Shown piece by piece: positions 7,398 through 15,494 of a DNA stretch of 64,000 bases. Made by a program: the position numbers and the translations under genes. The notes beneath the pieces are model-generated. The model did no database searches. It saw only the letters and a list, made by a program, of their open reading frames with translations, and was not told where the DNA came from. The stretch is from NCBI GenBank assembly GCA_963849065.1, contig CAWKFM010000005.1:620001-684000 (forward strand). Direction: 5' to 3'. The stretch's first letter is position 1. Each line of letters opens with the position of its first letter. The stretch comes from TOLSYN sp963849065. Its GTDB lineage: Bacteria > Acidobacteriota > Terriglobia > Terriglobales > Acidobacteriaceae.

Positions 7398-8969
7398 ATG
7401 CACGAGAACCGGGAGACCTCCAGAGCGTCTATCGAAACGGTAGACCGGTCCGCGAAGGCATTAAGCCGTAATGTGGACGTGCACGCGATGGAGGAATCGG
7501 ACTGCTGCGTAGTACCGATGAAGCAACCGAACAAAGAGGTGCTACCCTCGGCGGAGGTTGTGGAGGGAAGGCGGCAGCTCAAGGAGAACGACGCTCAATC
7601 CAACACCTCACCGACACAGCGCGGAGCACGGGTGTCCCAGGGGTTGAACGGCGTGCGCCGGGCGGCGCGGGAAAGGAAGCAAGAGCGGTTCACCGCTTTG
7701 TTGCATCACGTGACGATCGACCTGCTTCGGGAGAGTTTTGATGCATTGAAGAAGAATGCGGCTCCTGGAGTGGACGGCGTGACGTGGCACGAGTATGAGA
7801 TGGGGTTGGAAGGTCGGCTCACCGATCTACACGACCGCGTCCACCGTGGTACATACCGGGCACAACCTTCACGGAGAGTCTATATTCCGAAGGCCGACGG
7901 GAGGCAACGACCGTTGGGCATTGCGGCGCTGGAGGACAAGATCGTTCAACAGGCCGTGGTGACCGTCCTCAATGAGATTTACGAGGTCGACTTCCAGGGC
8001 TTTTCGTATGGGTTCCGGCCAGGACGAGCCCCGCATCAGGCGCTGGATGCGCTCAACGCGGGGCTGCAAAAGAAGCGTGTGAACTGGGTACTCGATGCCG
8101 ACATCAAGGGCTTCTTCGATCACGTCAGTCACGAGTGGATGTTGAAGTTCTTGGAGTATCGGGTAGCCGACAACCGAATTCTGCGGCTCGTTCAGAAATG
8201 GTTAAGGGCTGGAGTTTCGGAAGACGGCGAATGGTCGGAGACAACGGTGGGTACGCCGCAAGGGGCAGTAGCTTCACCGCTGCTCGCAAACGTGTACTTG
8301 CATTATGTTTTCGATTTGTGGGCCGAGGTCTGGCGAAAGAAAATCGCGTGTGGCGACGTCATCATCGTCCGTTACGCCGACGATCTTGTTGCCGGGTTTC
8401 AACACCGGGCAGATGCGGAGCAGTTCCTGAGAGATTTTCAGGAGCGACTGGCAAAGTTCGGATTGGAACTACATCCGGAGAAGACGCGATTGATCGAATT
8501 CGGACGCTTTGCGGCGTCCGGTCGAGAGAAGCGCGGAGCAGGGAAGCCGGAAACCTTCACATTCCTCGGGTTCACGCACTACTGTGGGCGAAACTCGAAG
8601 GGCTACTTTGTGGTCTGGCGCCGGACGGCGGCGAAGCGACTGAGGGCAAAACTCCTTGCCATTAAGCAGGAGCTACGCCGAAGGATGCATGAGCCGATTG
8701 TGCTGGTCGGAATGTGGCTGAGACGCGTGGTGGTGGGCTACTACCGATACCATGCGGTTCCGGGCAACTTGGCTGTACTCGGTCGATTCCGCGACGGGAT
8801 CTGTCGCTATTGGCGGCATATTTTGCGCCGCCGCAGTCAGCGGCGGAAGCCCGATTGGGAGCAACTGAGACCGATCTTCGACCGGTGGATACCTCGCCCC
8901 CGAACTCTACATCCATATCCCGACGTGCGTTTCGACGCTCGTATCCGAGAGAGGAGCCGTATGCGGTAA
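7398..8969 (+). CDS. ltrA: Group II intron reverse transcriptase/maturase
   Basis: RT domain blocks are clear: AAPGVDGVTW, RRVYIPKADGRQRPLGI, YGFRPGRAPHQAL, DADIKGFFDHV, GTPQGAVASPLLAN, and the catalytic YADD in VRYADDLVAGF. A maturase/GIIM region follows (FTFLGFTHYCGRNSKGYFVV...). No HNH endonuclease is visible at the C-terminus, so mobility would rely on nicked or single-stranded targets. The start is placed at ATG 7398 (MHENRETS); an in-frame TTG at 7302 is possible. The reading frame ends within domain V of its own intron. The protein helps splice and retro-home the intron. Confidence 0.9.
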   Translation: MHENRETSRASIETVDRSAKALSRNVDVHAMEESDCCVVPMKQPNKEVLPSAEVVEGRRQLKENDAQSNTSPTQRGARVSQGLNGVRRAARERKQERFTALLHHVTIDLLRESFDALKKNAAPGVDGVTWHEYEMGLEGRLTDLHDRVHRGTYRAQPSRRVYIPKADGRQRPLGIAALEDKIVQQAVVTVLNEIYEVDFQGFSYGFRPGRAPHQALDALNAGLQKKRVNWVLDADIKGFFDHVSHEWMLKFLEYRVADNRILRLVQKWLRAGVSEDGEWSETTVGTPQGAVASPLLANVYLHYVFDLWAEVWRKKIACGDVIIVRYADDLVAGFQHRADAEQFLRDFQERLAKFGLELHPEKTRLIEFGRFAASGREKRGAGKPETFTFLGFTHYCGRNSKGYFVVWRRTAAKRLRAKLLAIKQELRRRMHEPIVLVGMWLRRVVVGYYRYHAVPGNLAVLGRFRDGICRYWRHILRRRSQRRKPDWEQLRPIFDRWIPRPRTLHPYPDVRFDARIRERSRMR

Positions 8970-8987
8970 TTTCGCTCGTACGGATCT
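8954..8987 (+). ncRNA. Group II intron domain V
   Basis: The sequence can fold into the short catalytic hairpin typical of domain V, with GAGCCGTA pairing to TACGG(A)TC and a TAAT/TTTCG-rich cap. It is followed by the domain VI stem. Confidence 0.75.
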
Positions 8988-9291
8988 GTGCGGGGGGTGG
9001 TCGGCAATGGCCATCCCTACCGCGACCCATGCTGAGGGATAACCTGGCGGGCTCATCGAGCCGATGGTTGCCAGCGTGGGAACTCTTGCTCTCGCGCTGT
9101 GCACCGGCAAGCCGAAATCGTCATCGGACGATAGACCCCAATGCCTTAAAAATCCCCGCCCCGAAGGGGCGGAATCTACACAAACGGAGAACGTCGCTTC
9201 TCCATTTCACGCTGAACCAGGACACAGAAGCCCATTCAGCACAGTTCACAATGTCCGCTCAATAGAGCCCATTCCGAATGTATGCCCAAGT

Positions 9292-9307
9292 TGAGCAACA
9301 TTGAACA
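9292..9307 (+). promoter_or_regulatory. Crp-type 5-6-5 palindrome
   Basis: TGAGC-AACATT-GAACA, 61 bases before the GTG of a frameshifted lmo0937-type gene. No clear -10 hexamer is seen at the usual 32-33 bp spacing, unlike most other sites. Confidence 0.5.
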
Positions 9308-9367
9308 GATTGCAGGACTTTGTAAATGAGAAGGTGGTGGAGCGATAAAGCGACTGAGGAGGCTAAC

Positions 9368-9503
9368 GTGCTCTGGACGGCTTACATAGTGCTTCTGATG
9401 TTGTGGCTGATGGGATTAAGTATTCAACTCGGTTGGGCTTTGATCGATTTGCTTCTTATCGTCGGGTTTGGTGGTGCTGGTCATCAACCTATTGAACACC
9501 TAA
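9368..9503 (+). pseudogene. lmo0937-family small membrane protein, frameshifted
   Basis: GTG 9368, after a GAGGAGG ribosome site, begins VLWTAYIVLLMLWLMGLSIQ, closely similar to the intact MLWTIFVILLVLWLLGFSLH protein at 29094. Near 9467-9473 (CGGGTTTGG) one extra base shifts the frame. Removing it gives the expected VGLVVLVINLLNT and a stop at 9501-9503, matching the family's second hydrophobic helix. As read, the protein would end in GFGGAGHQPIEHLS instead. Confidence 0.75.
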
Positions 9504-9640
9504 GCTGACGGTCAACGACAACCAGCCCCCGGTCGCTGCAATTGGATCACTCCCTCCACGCCGGCCTTCTCAGGACAAATTTCTTCATGGCAGCCGGTGG
9601 CGCTTAATGTGAAGTTGCGGAACGCCCGAAGGAGTCTTTT

Positions 9641-10849
9641 ACGAAATCAACCAGCCCACGCGTCCTGACGATTAATGGTGGTTCGTCGAGCATCAAGTTT
9701 GCGTTGTTCGAGGCCGGTGATTCGCTGCGGCGGATTCTAGAGGGCGGGATCGATCGGATTGGCCTTCCGGAGGCTACGTTGCGGGTGAAAGGCCTGGACC
9801 AGGCGGACAATGTTTCGCGGTCCGTGACGGCGCCGGATCACACGGCAGCGGTGGGCGCGCTGATGGATTGGATCGAGGAGCGCATCGGGCGCGATAGGCT
9901 AACGGGCGTGGGACATCGCGTGGTGCATGGGGGAGCGAAGTATAGCCAGCCGCAGCGAATCACCGGGGAAATGGTTGAAGAACTGCACCGGCTCAGCGCA
10001 TTCGATCCCGAGCATCTGCCGGAAGAGATCCTGTTGACCGGAGCGTTTCATCGCCGCTTTCCTGAACTGGCGCAAGTGGCGTGTTTCGACACAGCGTTTC
10101 ACCATGACATGCCCCGCGTCGCGCAGTTGCTGCCAATCCCGCGCCGCTACGAAGCACAAGGCGTGCGGCGGTACGGGTTTCACGGGCTGTCGTATGAGTT
10201 TCTTATGGAAGAACTGGCCCGCCTGGATGGAGCGGAAGCAGCGCAAGGCAGGGTTATCCTGGCTCACCTGGGTAATGGCGCAAGCCTTGCAGCGGTCAGT
10301 GAAGGCAAATCCATCGACACCAGCATGAGTTTTACCCCGGCTGCCGGCATCCCAATGAGCACCCGCTCGGGGGATCTCGATCCGGGACTGGTCTGGTATC
10401 TGGCGCGAACTGAAGGCTTTGATGCAAAGCAGTTCAACGAGATGGTCAATTTCCAGTCGGGGCTGCTCGGCGTGTCGGAGACGAGTTCCGACATGCGTGA
10501 CTTGCTGGAGCACGAAACACAGGACGTGCGGGCGGCAGAAGCGATTGCCTTGTTCTGCTACCAGGTCAAGAAATGTATCGGGGCGTTCGCAGCGGTGTTG
10601 GGCGGGTTGGACACACTCGTCTTCGCAGGAGGCGTCGGTGAAAACGCACCGCTTGTCAGGGAGCGGATCTGCGCCGGACTCGGTTTTGTTGGCATCGAAC
10701 TAGACCAGAGGCGCAATGCGGAGAACGCCCCGCTGATTTCGCAGGACACCGGCCGTTCCATGGTGCGGGTCATCCACACCGACGAGGAACTCATGATCGC
10801 AAGGTCTGTGGTTCACGTCCTCAAACTTGGCTCAACTCAGGAAACTTAA
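9641..10849 (+). CDS. ackA: Acetate kinase
   Basis: This enzyme interconverts acetyl phosphate plus ADP with acetate plus ATP. The N-terminal phosphate motif VLTINGGSSSIKFALFE, GHRVVHGG, FDTAFH, HLGNGASLAAV and STRSGDLDPG are all present. No ATG, GTG or TTG precedes the N-terminal motif in frame: the first such codon (TTG 9704) would remove NGGSSS. The likely start is ACG 9641 (then KSTSPRVLTI), eight bases after GAAGGAG, which looks like a mutated ATG or a base error. The stop is four bases from xfp, so acetyl phosphate made by phosphoketolase can be used directly for ATP. Confidence 0.9.
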   Translation, partial: TKSTSPRVLTINGGSSSIKFALFEAGDSLRRILEGGIDRIGLPEATLRVKGLDQADNVSRSVTAPDHTAAVGALMDWIEERIGRDRLTGVGHRVVHGGAKYSQPQRITGEMVEELHRLSAFDPEHLPEEILLTGAFHRRFPELAQVACFDTAFHHDMPRVAQLLPIPRRYEAQGVRRYGFHGLSYEFLMEELARLDGAEAAQGRVILAHLGNGASLAAVSEGKSIDTSMSFTPAAGIPMSTRSGDLDPGLVWYLARTEGFDAKQFNEMVNFQSGLLGVSETSSDMRDLLEHETQDVRAAEAIALFCYQVKKCIGAFAAVLGGLDTLVFAGGVGENAPLVRERICAGLGFVGIELDQRRNAENAPLISQDTGRSMVRVIHTDEELMIARSVVHVLKLGSTQET

Positions 10850-10852
10850 ATT

Positions 10853-13237
10853 ATGCAAGCTAATACGCTCACGCCGGAATTACTCTGCAAGATGGACGCC
10901 TACTGGCGCGCCGCCAACTATCTGTCGGTCGGCCAGATTTATCTCTACGACAATCCGCTGCTGAAGCGTCCGCTGACCCTCGCGGATGTGAAGCATATGC
11001 TGCTGGGACACTGGGGAACTACCCCGGGGCAGAACTTCATTTACACGCACTTGAACCGGGTCATCAAGAAATACGATCTTGACATGATTTACGTCTCCGG
11101 CCCCGGCCACGGCGGGCCAGCCGTCGTGGGCAACACCTACCTCGAGGGCACCTACAGCGAGATCTATCCCAACATAAGCCAGGATGAGGCCGGACTTCGG
11201 AAGCTCTTTCTTCAGTTTTCGTTTCCCGGGGGTATTCCCAGCCACGCCTCGCCGGAGTGTCCGGGTTCGATCCACGAGGGCGGCGAACTGGGCTATTCGC
11301 TCAGCCATTCGTTCGGCGCGGTGTTCGATAATCCCGATCTCATTGTCGCCTGTGTCGTCGGCGACGGCGAAGCGGAAACCGGACCGCTGGCCACGGCATG
11401 GCATTCGAATAAGTTTCTCAATCCAGCCACCGACGGTGCGGTGCTGCCGATCCTGCATCTCAACGGTTACAAAATCTCCAACCCAACCATCCTCGCCCGC
11501 ATTACTCACGATGAGTTGGAGCAGTTGTTTCGCGGCTACGGGTGGACGCCCTACTTCGTCGAGGGTCACGAGCCAGAGCTGATGCATGAAGCCATGGCCG
11601 AGACGCTCGACACGGCAGTGGAGCAGATCAGGAGAATTCAGCAGGACGCCCGCGTCCACGGCGACCTCGCGCGTCCGCGCTGGCCGATGATCGTCCTTAA
11701 TTCACCCAAGGGCTGGACCGGGCCGAAAGTGGTCGATGGACTGCAAATTGAAGGCACCTTTCGCTCGCACCAGGTACCACTCTCCGATCCAGTCGCCCAT
11801 CCCGAACACCTCAAGCTGTTGGAAGACTGGCTGAGGAGCTACCGGCCGGAGGAACTCTTCGATGAACAGGGTCGCCTGAAACAGGACTTGGCCGAACTAG
11901 CGCCCAAGGGCGAACGACGCATGGGCGCGAATCCCCATGCCAACGGTGGCATGCTGCTGCGCGACCTGCGGATGCCTGATTTCCGTGACTACGCGGTCGA
12001 TGTACCCTCGCCGGGAGTGGGCGGCATCGGCGATACGCATGTGCTCGGAGGTTTCCTGCGCGATGTGACGAAGCTGAACGGCGAGCAGCGGAATTTCCGT
12101 GTCTTTGGCCCGGACGAGACGCTCTCCAACGGCTTGGAAGCTCTCTTTGAAGTGACGAAACGCCAGTGGGAAGCCGGGACCGTGCCTAACGACGAATTTC
12201 TGGCGCCCGCCGGACGCGTGATGGAAATGCTGAGCGAGCACCAATGCGAGGGCTGGCTCGAAGGCTACCTCCTCACCGGGCGGCATGGACTCTTCAACTG
12301 TTACGAGGCGTTCATCCATATCGTCGATTCGATGTTCAACCAGCACGCCAAGTGGCTGAAGGTTACATCGTGTCTGCCGTGGCGGCGTAAGATCGCATCG
12401 TTAAATTATTTACTGGCTTCGCATGTCTGGCGCCAGGACCATAACGGTTTCACCCATCAGGACCCCGGTTTCATTGACCATGTCGTGAACAAAAAGGCGG
12501 AGGTCGTGCGTGTCTACCTTCCGCCGGATGCGAACTGTCTGCTGTCGGTAATGGATCATTGCCTGCGCAGCCGGCACTATGTCAACGTTGTGATTGCGGG
12601 CAAACATCCAGCGCCGCAGTGGCTGACCATGGATGCGGCAATCAAGCATTGCACCAAGGGCATCGGCATCTGGCCGTGGGCCAGCAACGACCAGGACGCT
12701 GCGCCCGACGTAATCATGGCCTGCTGTGGCGATGTTCCTACTCTGGAAACGCTCGCCGCCGTCTCCATCCTGCGCGAACATCTGCCCGAACTGAAAATCC
12801 GGGTAGTCAACGTGGTTGACCTCATGAAACTGCAGCCGCAAACTGAGCACCCGCACGGCTTGAGTGATACCGATTTCGACCAGATCTTTACCACCAACAA
12901 GCCGGTCATCTTCGCCTTCCATGCCTACCCGTGGTTAATCCACCGGCTGACCTACCGGCGCACCAACCACGACAACATTCACGTCCGCGGCTACAAAGAA
13001 GAAGGCACCATCACCACGCCCTTCGACATGACGGTGCTGAACGATCTGGACAGATTCCATCTCGTGATGGACACCATCGACCGATTGCCGCAGACCGGCG
13101 ACCGGGGCATCTATCTGAAACAGAAGCTCAAGGACAAACTGATCGAGCACAAGCAATACATTGATAAATACGGGGAGGACCTGCCGGTAATCCGCCATTG
13201 GAAATGGGGCGTAACCGACGGGGTCAAACTTTCCTGA
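10853..13237 (+). CDS. xfp: Xylulose-5-phosphate/fructose-6-phosphate phosphoketolase
   Basis: Thiamine-diphosphate enzyme that cleaves xylulose 5-phosphate (and often fructose 6-phosphate) with phosphate into acetyl phosphate plus glyceraldehyde 3-phosphate or erythrose 4-phosphate. At 794 residues it has normal family length. Visible motifs are GPGHGGPA, PGGIPSHASPECPGSIHEGG, the ThDP/Mg motif GDGEAETGP, and the C-terminal GYKEEGTITTPFDM. The gene is coupled to ackA, making a two-step bypass from sugar phosphate to acetate and ATP without a redox step. That pairing is common in oxygen-limitation and stress regulons. Confidence 0.95.
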   Translation: MQANTLTPELLCKMDAYWRAANYLSVGQIYLYDNPLLKRPLTLADVKHMLLGHWGTTPGQNFIYTHLNRVIKKYDLDMIYVSGPGHGGPAVVGNTYLEGTYSEIYPNISQDEAGLRKLFLQFSFPGGIPSHASPECPGSIHEGGELGYSLSHSFGAVFDNPDLIVACVVGDGEAETGPLATAWHSNKFLNPATDGAVLPILHLNGYKISNPTILARITHDELEQLFRGYGWTPYFVEGHEPELMHEAMAETLDTAVEQIRRIQQDARVHGDLARPRWPMIVLNSPKGWTGPKVVDGLQIEGTFRSHQVPLSDPVAHPEHLKLLEDWLRSYRPEELFDEQGRLKQDLAELAPKGERRMGANPHANGGMLLRDLRMPDFRDYAVDVPSPGVGGIGDTHVLGGFLRDVTKLNGEQRNFRVFGPDETLSNGLEALFEVTKRQWEAGTVPNDEFLAPAGRVMEMLSEHQCEGWLEGYLLTGRHGLFNCYEAFIHIVDSMFNQHAKWLKVTSCLPWRRKIASLNYLLASHVWRQDHNGFTHQDPGFIDHVVNKKAEVVRVYLPPDANCLLSVMDHCLRSRHYVNVVIAGKHPAPQWLTMDAAIKHCTKGIGIWPWASNDQDAAPDVIMACCGDVPTLETLAAVSILREHLPELKIRVVNVVDLMKLQPQTEHPHGLSDTDFDQIFTTNKPVIFAFHAYPWLIHRLTYRRTNHDNIHVRGYKEEGTITTPFDMTVLNDLDRFHLVMDTIDRLPQTGDRGIYLKQKLKDKLIEHKQYIDKYGEDLPVIRHWKWGVTDGVKLS

Positions 13238-13250
13238 TGGGGCCTGGTCC

Positions 13251-13565
13251 TGATTTACGCCGTAAGGTCGGCGAATTGTTCCGGATGCTTTTCACCCTCA
13301 GATCGGAAATCATGGTGCTGGATCGTTGGTAAAGGCGTGCCGAGGCGGAGTCTGAGCCATGCCTTGGCATTGTCTTGTGTGATCTGCGGCAGCAACTCTG
13401 TGATGGCTTCTTCGAGGGCTTCTCTGGTTCGCGCCTTCGCGGCACGGAGGAGTTGTTTGAGCTTAAACCACGCCTTCTCGACGGGGTTGAGGTCAGGCGA
13501 GTACGGCGGAACGTAGAGCAATTCGGAACCTGCCGCCTCGATCCGTTGGCGCACTCCATAGACAT
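13251..13565 (-). pseudogene. IS630-type transposase, C-terminal remnant
   Basis: The translation shows GVRQRIEAAGSELLYVPPYS followed by PDLNPVEKAWFKLKQLLR, the last DDE block of IS630/Tc1-like transposases (final Glu in NPVEKAW). The N-terminal HTH and the first two Asp residues are absent. The element is unrelated in detail to the intact IS630 copy at 23664. A shorter relic of the same 3' end lies at about 60455-60500. Confidence 0.8.
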
Positions 13566-13622
13566 TGAACCGCAGTGCCCCCTCGTTGAATTTCGTAAAG
13601 CTATTAGTATCGAAGGCCGTAT

Positions 13623-13638
13623 TGGTCTAATTTGCTCA
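13623..13638 (+). promoter_or_regulatory. Crp-type 5-6-5 operator
   Basis: TGGTC-TAATTT-GCTCA. A TAACAT hexamer at 13660-13665 is centred 32 bp downstream. About 60 bases around the site resemble the promoter at 33222-33285 (shared CGAAGGCC, TGGTCTAATTTG, CAGACTT, AGTTCTA). Confidence 0.75.
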
Positions 13639-13693
13639 GACTTTCGTCCGCACTAGTTCTAACATGGCACTTAGTAAAGAACAAAGGCACCGT

Positions 13694-13813
13694 ATGAACG
13701 CCGAACAAATCATCGCCGATATAGAGTGGCTGGAACAGCTATTCAGACTGCCTGACAAAAGGACTCTGCAGATACAAGATCAAATGTGGCTTCGCCTGCG
13801 ACATGCGCCGTGA
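13694..13813 (+). CDS. Small hypothetical protein (39 aa)
   Basis: The frame begins MNAEQIIADIEWLEQLFRLP and continues DKRTLQIQDQMWLRLRHAP. It is acidic and helical in its first half. The predicted transcription start from the 5-6-5 operator and TAACAT hexamer is near 13672, which leaves a 22-base leader, and AAAGGCAC precedes the ATG. The N-terminal pattern resembles short uncharacterised Acidobacteriota proteins I have seen, but that recollection is not a verified homology. It could be full length or a truncated relative. Confidence 0.5.
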   Translation: MNAEQIIADIEWLEQLFRLPDKRTLQIQDQMWLRLRHAP

Positions 13814-13882
13814 GGCTCAACGGATGATCTCATGCAACGACGCGCGGTCCAGATACACAACAATTGCGTGATTCAGCGGCGC

Positions 13883-15205
13883 TCATTGCGGTGAGTTGTT
13901 TGAAGTCGTCGACTCCGGCGCCACGGATTTCAACTGATCAAGCGCGGTGAGAACCGCCTGCCAGCGAACCTGGTCTTTCTTTGTCTCGATCGGCACCGAA
14001 AGGTCAGAATAAAACCGCAGGATGTTATCTCGCAGTTCCCGCGAAGTGCAATCAAACTTACGCTTTGACAGTTGTGCCAGCAGTTGTGCGTATGTGTCGT
14101 CGGTCAGCGAATATTCCGCCGCTTTGGTTTCATTGCCGGTATCAAGATCGCGATTCGGGAGGATGAGGGAGTGGGTACGCACTTCCTCCAGAAATGCCCG
14201 GTATTGATCGACCGTGGTATCGATGCTCTTGATATACAGGTCTTCTGTTTGTGGAGTAGGACTCTTGAAGGCCAGTCCTTTGAATGGCCCAACCTTCGGC
14301 ATGAATCGCAGGAGTGTGGACAGGATTCGCGTGCCCATTCCGGGCTTCTTGTAGTCCTTGCCCCACTCTTTTTCATAGCCGGTGCGCGAAAGCCGGTATA
14401 AAAACTCTTTTTTAGCAAAGTCCGGCTTTTCGCGTATCAAATCTTTTTTGTGGGTTTGCAGGGCGACCTGTGTCATTTCCGGTATCAAGCGGCTGACCGC
14501 GAAGCGATAGGAACCCACCGCCAAATCCTCGTGGGCAAGTACGTCTTTCAGTTCCACTCCGTACACAACCGGAAATACCCTCTCCAGCAGGGGCTTGGAC
14601 ACCTGGAAGCCGATAAAATCATGGTACTGCTGCGAGGCATACCGATGTTTGGCAACCTGCAGGGTGTCGAAGCCGAACTCCGTTTTCAAGTGTGCCGTCG
14701 TGTCCTGAGCGTACCGGACTGACTTGCCGTACTTTGCTCGCAGCTTTGGATACTCAATCGCCACGGCTTGGTTAACAGCCTGATGACCGGCGATATCTCC
14801 GGCATAGTGCGACAGCGCTCCCAAGGCGAATGCGTACTCATCGGCATCCTGGCTTTCGAGTAACATCGCTTGAACGAAGTCTCCGCTGCGGACGTAATGC
14901 ACCAGGTTGCTGAATTCCTTACTGCCGAACGGGTAGTAGCCGAGGTCCTGGATGACAGCGCCACCGTAGGCATAGGCATGAGCCTCCCGGATCTGGTCAT
15001 CTGAAAGGCCAGGGAAGCGATCAAGCAGGAGCGGGCGGATTTCACTCGTCCACAGCAGGTCTACGATTTCCTCATGGGTGAGAACCGAATACGCGTTGGC
15101 CCCGGCGGCGCACACGAGCAGCATAAAAAGAAGGAAACCTGCTCGCTCGCTAAGACGGCGCCACCCCCTCGTTATGAGCCCGGCGAATTTCGGCAAGGGA
15201 CGCAT
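13883..15205 (-). CDS. Zinc-dependent phospholipase C-like secreted protein
   Basis: The 440-residue protein has an N-terminal membrane/signal segment (about residues 22-38, GFLLFMLLVCAAGANA). The mature start is YSVLTHEEIVD. Histidine/aspartate motifs typical of the Zn_dep_PLPC fold are seen: the first HEE, HAYAYGG, HYVRSGDF, and GALSHYAGDIAGHQAVNQAV. Family members hydrolyse phospholipid head groups or act as uncharacterised zinc proteins. It follows the DUF3309 gene by three bases on the same strand, so they are co-transcribed. Substrate cannot be read from the sequence. Confidence 0.8.
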   Translation of the reverse strand: MRPLPKFAGLITRGWRRLSERAGFLLFMLLVCAAGANAYSVLTHEEIVDLLWTSEIRPLLLDRFPGLSDDQIREAHAYAYGGAVIQDLGYYPFGSKEFSNLVHYVRSGDFVQAMLLESQDADEYAFALGALSHYAGDIAGHQAVNQAVAIEYPKLRAKYGKSVRYAQDTTAHLKTEFGFDTLQVAKHRYASQQYHDFIGFQVSKPLLERVFPVVYGVELKDVLAHEDLAVGSYRFAVSRLIPEMTQVALQTHKKDLIREKPDFAKKEFLYRLSRTGYEKEWGKDYKKPGMGTRILSTLLRFMPKVGPFKGLAFKSPTPQTEDLYIKSIDTTVDQYRAFLEEVRTHSLILPNRDLDTGNETKAAEYSLTDDTYAQLLAQLSKRKFDCTSRELRDNILRFYSDLSVPIETKKDQVRWQAVLTALDQLKSVAPESTTSNNSPQ

Positions 15206-15208
15206 CGT

Positions 15209-15364
15209 TCAAATCCGTCCGAGCAGGACGAGAATGAGAACGATGACTAGAACCAGACCTAGTCCTCCGGTCGGGGCATATCCCCAGCTTCTGCTATGTG
15301 GCCAGTTTGGCAGCGCGCCGACAAGCGCTAAAACCAAAATCACGATCAATATAGTTCCGATCAT
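15209..15364 (-). CDS. DUF3309-type small membrane protein (51 aa)
   Basis: MIGTILIVILVLALVGALPN, then WPHSRSWGYAPTGGLGLVLV and a second helix ending LLGRI. The two hydrophobic helices around an aromatic/glycine loop are characteristic of DUF3309. ATG 15364 is preceded by AAGAAGGAGTCAGAG; a longer frame from 15415 has no ribosome site and a polar N-terminus. Function is unknown. Confidence 0.8.
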   Translation of the reverse strand: MIGTILIVILVLALVGALPNWPHSRSWGYAPTGGLGLVLVIVLILVLLGRI

Positions 15365-15494
15365 CTCTGACTCCTTCTTCCGTGGCTGCGTACCTCGATC
15401 GCACTCAGCCAGCATGTACCGGTGCGAGCCACCAGGTGGACCTGCACCAAATTATGAGGAGAATGGACTCTTCTCTAAATCGCCGCCTAACCTG

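Larger units (their letters stand above)
7118..9026 (+). mobile_element. Group II intron
   Basis: The 5' boundary GTGCGCC at 7118 fits the GUGYG consensus. An RT/maturase is encoded in the loop region. A domain V-like hairpin (GAGCCGTATGCG ... CGTACGG) occupies about 8954-8987, and a domain VI-like stem with CCTACCGCGAC ends about 9026. The 3' boundary is uncertain by one base. The intron lies inside the transposase gene of the IS3-type element. Confidence 0.85.
5709..9224 (+). mobile_element. IS3-type insertion sequence carrying a group II intron
   Basis: The left end TGTCCCGCCTCTGCTGGAAA (5709) matches, imperfectly, the reverse complement of the right end around 9195-9224 (TGTCCTGGTTCAGCGTGAAA), sharing TGTCC, TGAAATGGA and GCG. 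It encodes orfA, a -1 frameshift site and orfB. A group II intron of about 1.9 kb lies inside the end of orfB. Flanks (TTCGCT and CAGAAG) show no target duplication, and DNA after 9224 is not homologous to the sequence beyond 60338, pointing to deletion or rearrangement after insertion. Confidence 0.8.

Noticed and set aside
8714..9265. Frame through the intron end
   Set aside because: It overlaps the RT gene and intron domains V/VI; only useful as the 3' exon of the transposase.
9509..9524. CGGTC-AACGAC-AACCA before acetate kinase
   Set aside because: Two arm mismatches and no -10-like hexamer at 32-33 bp. Control of ackA-xfp by this operator family is not supported.
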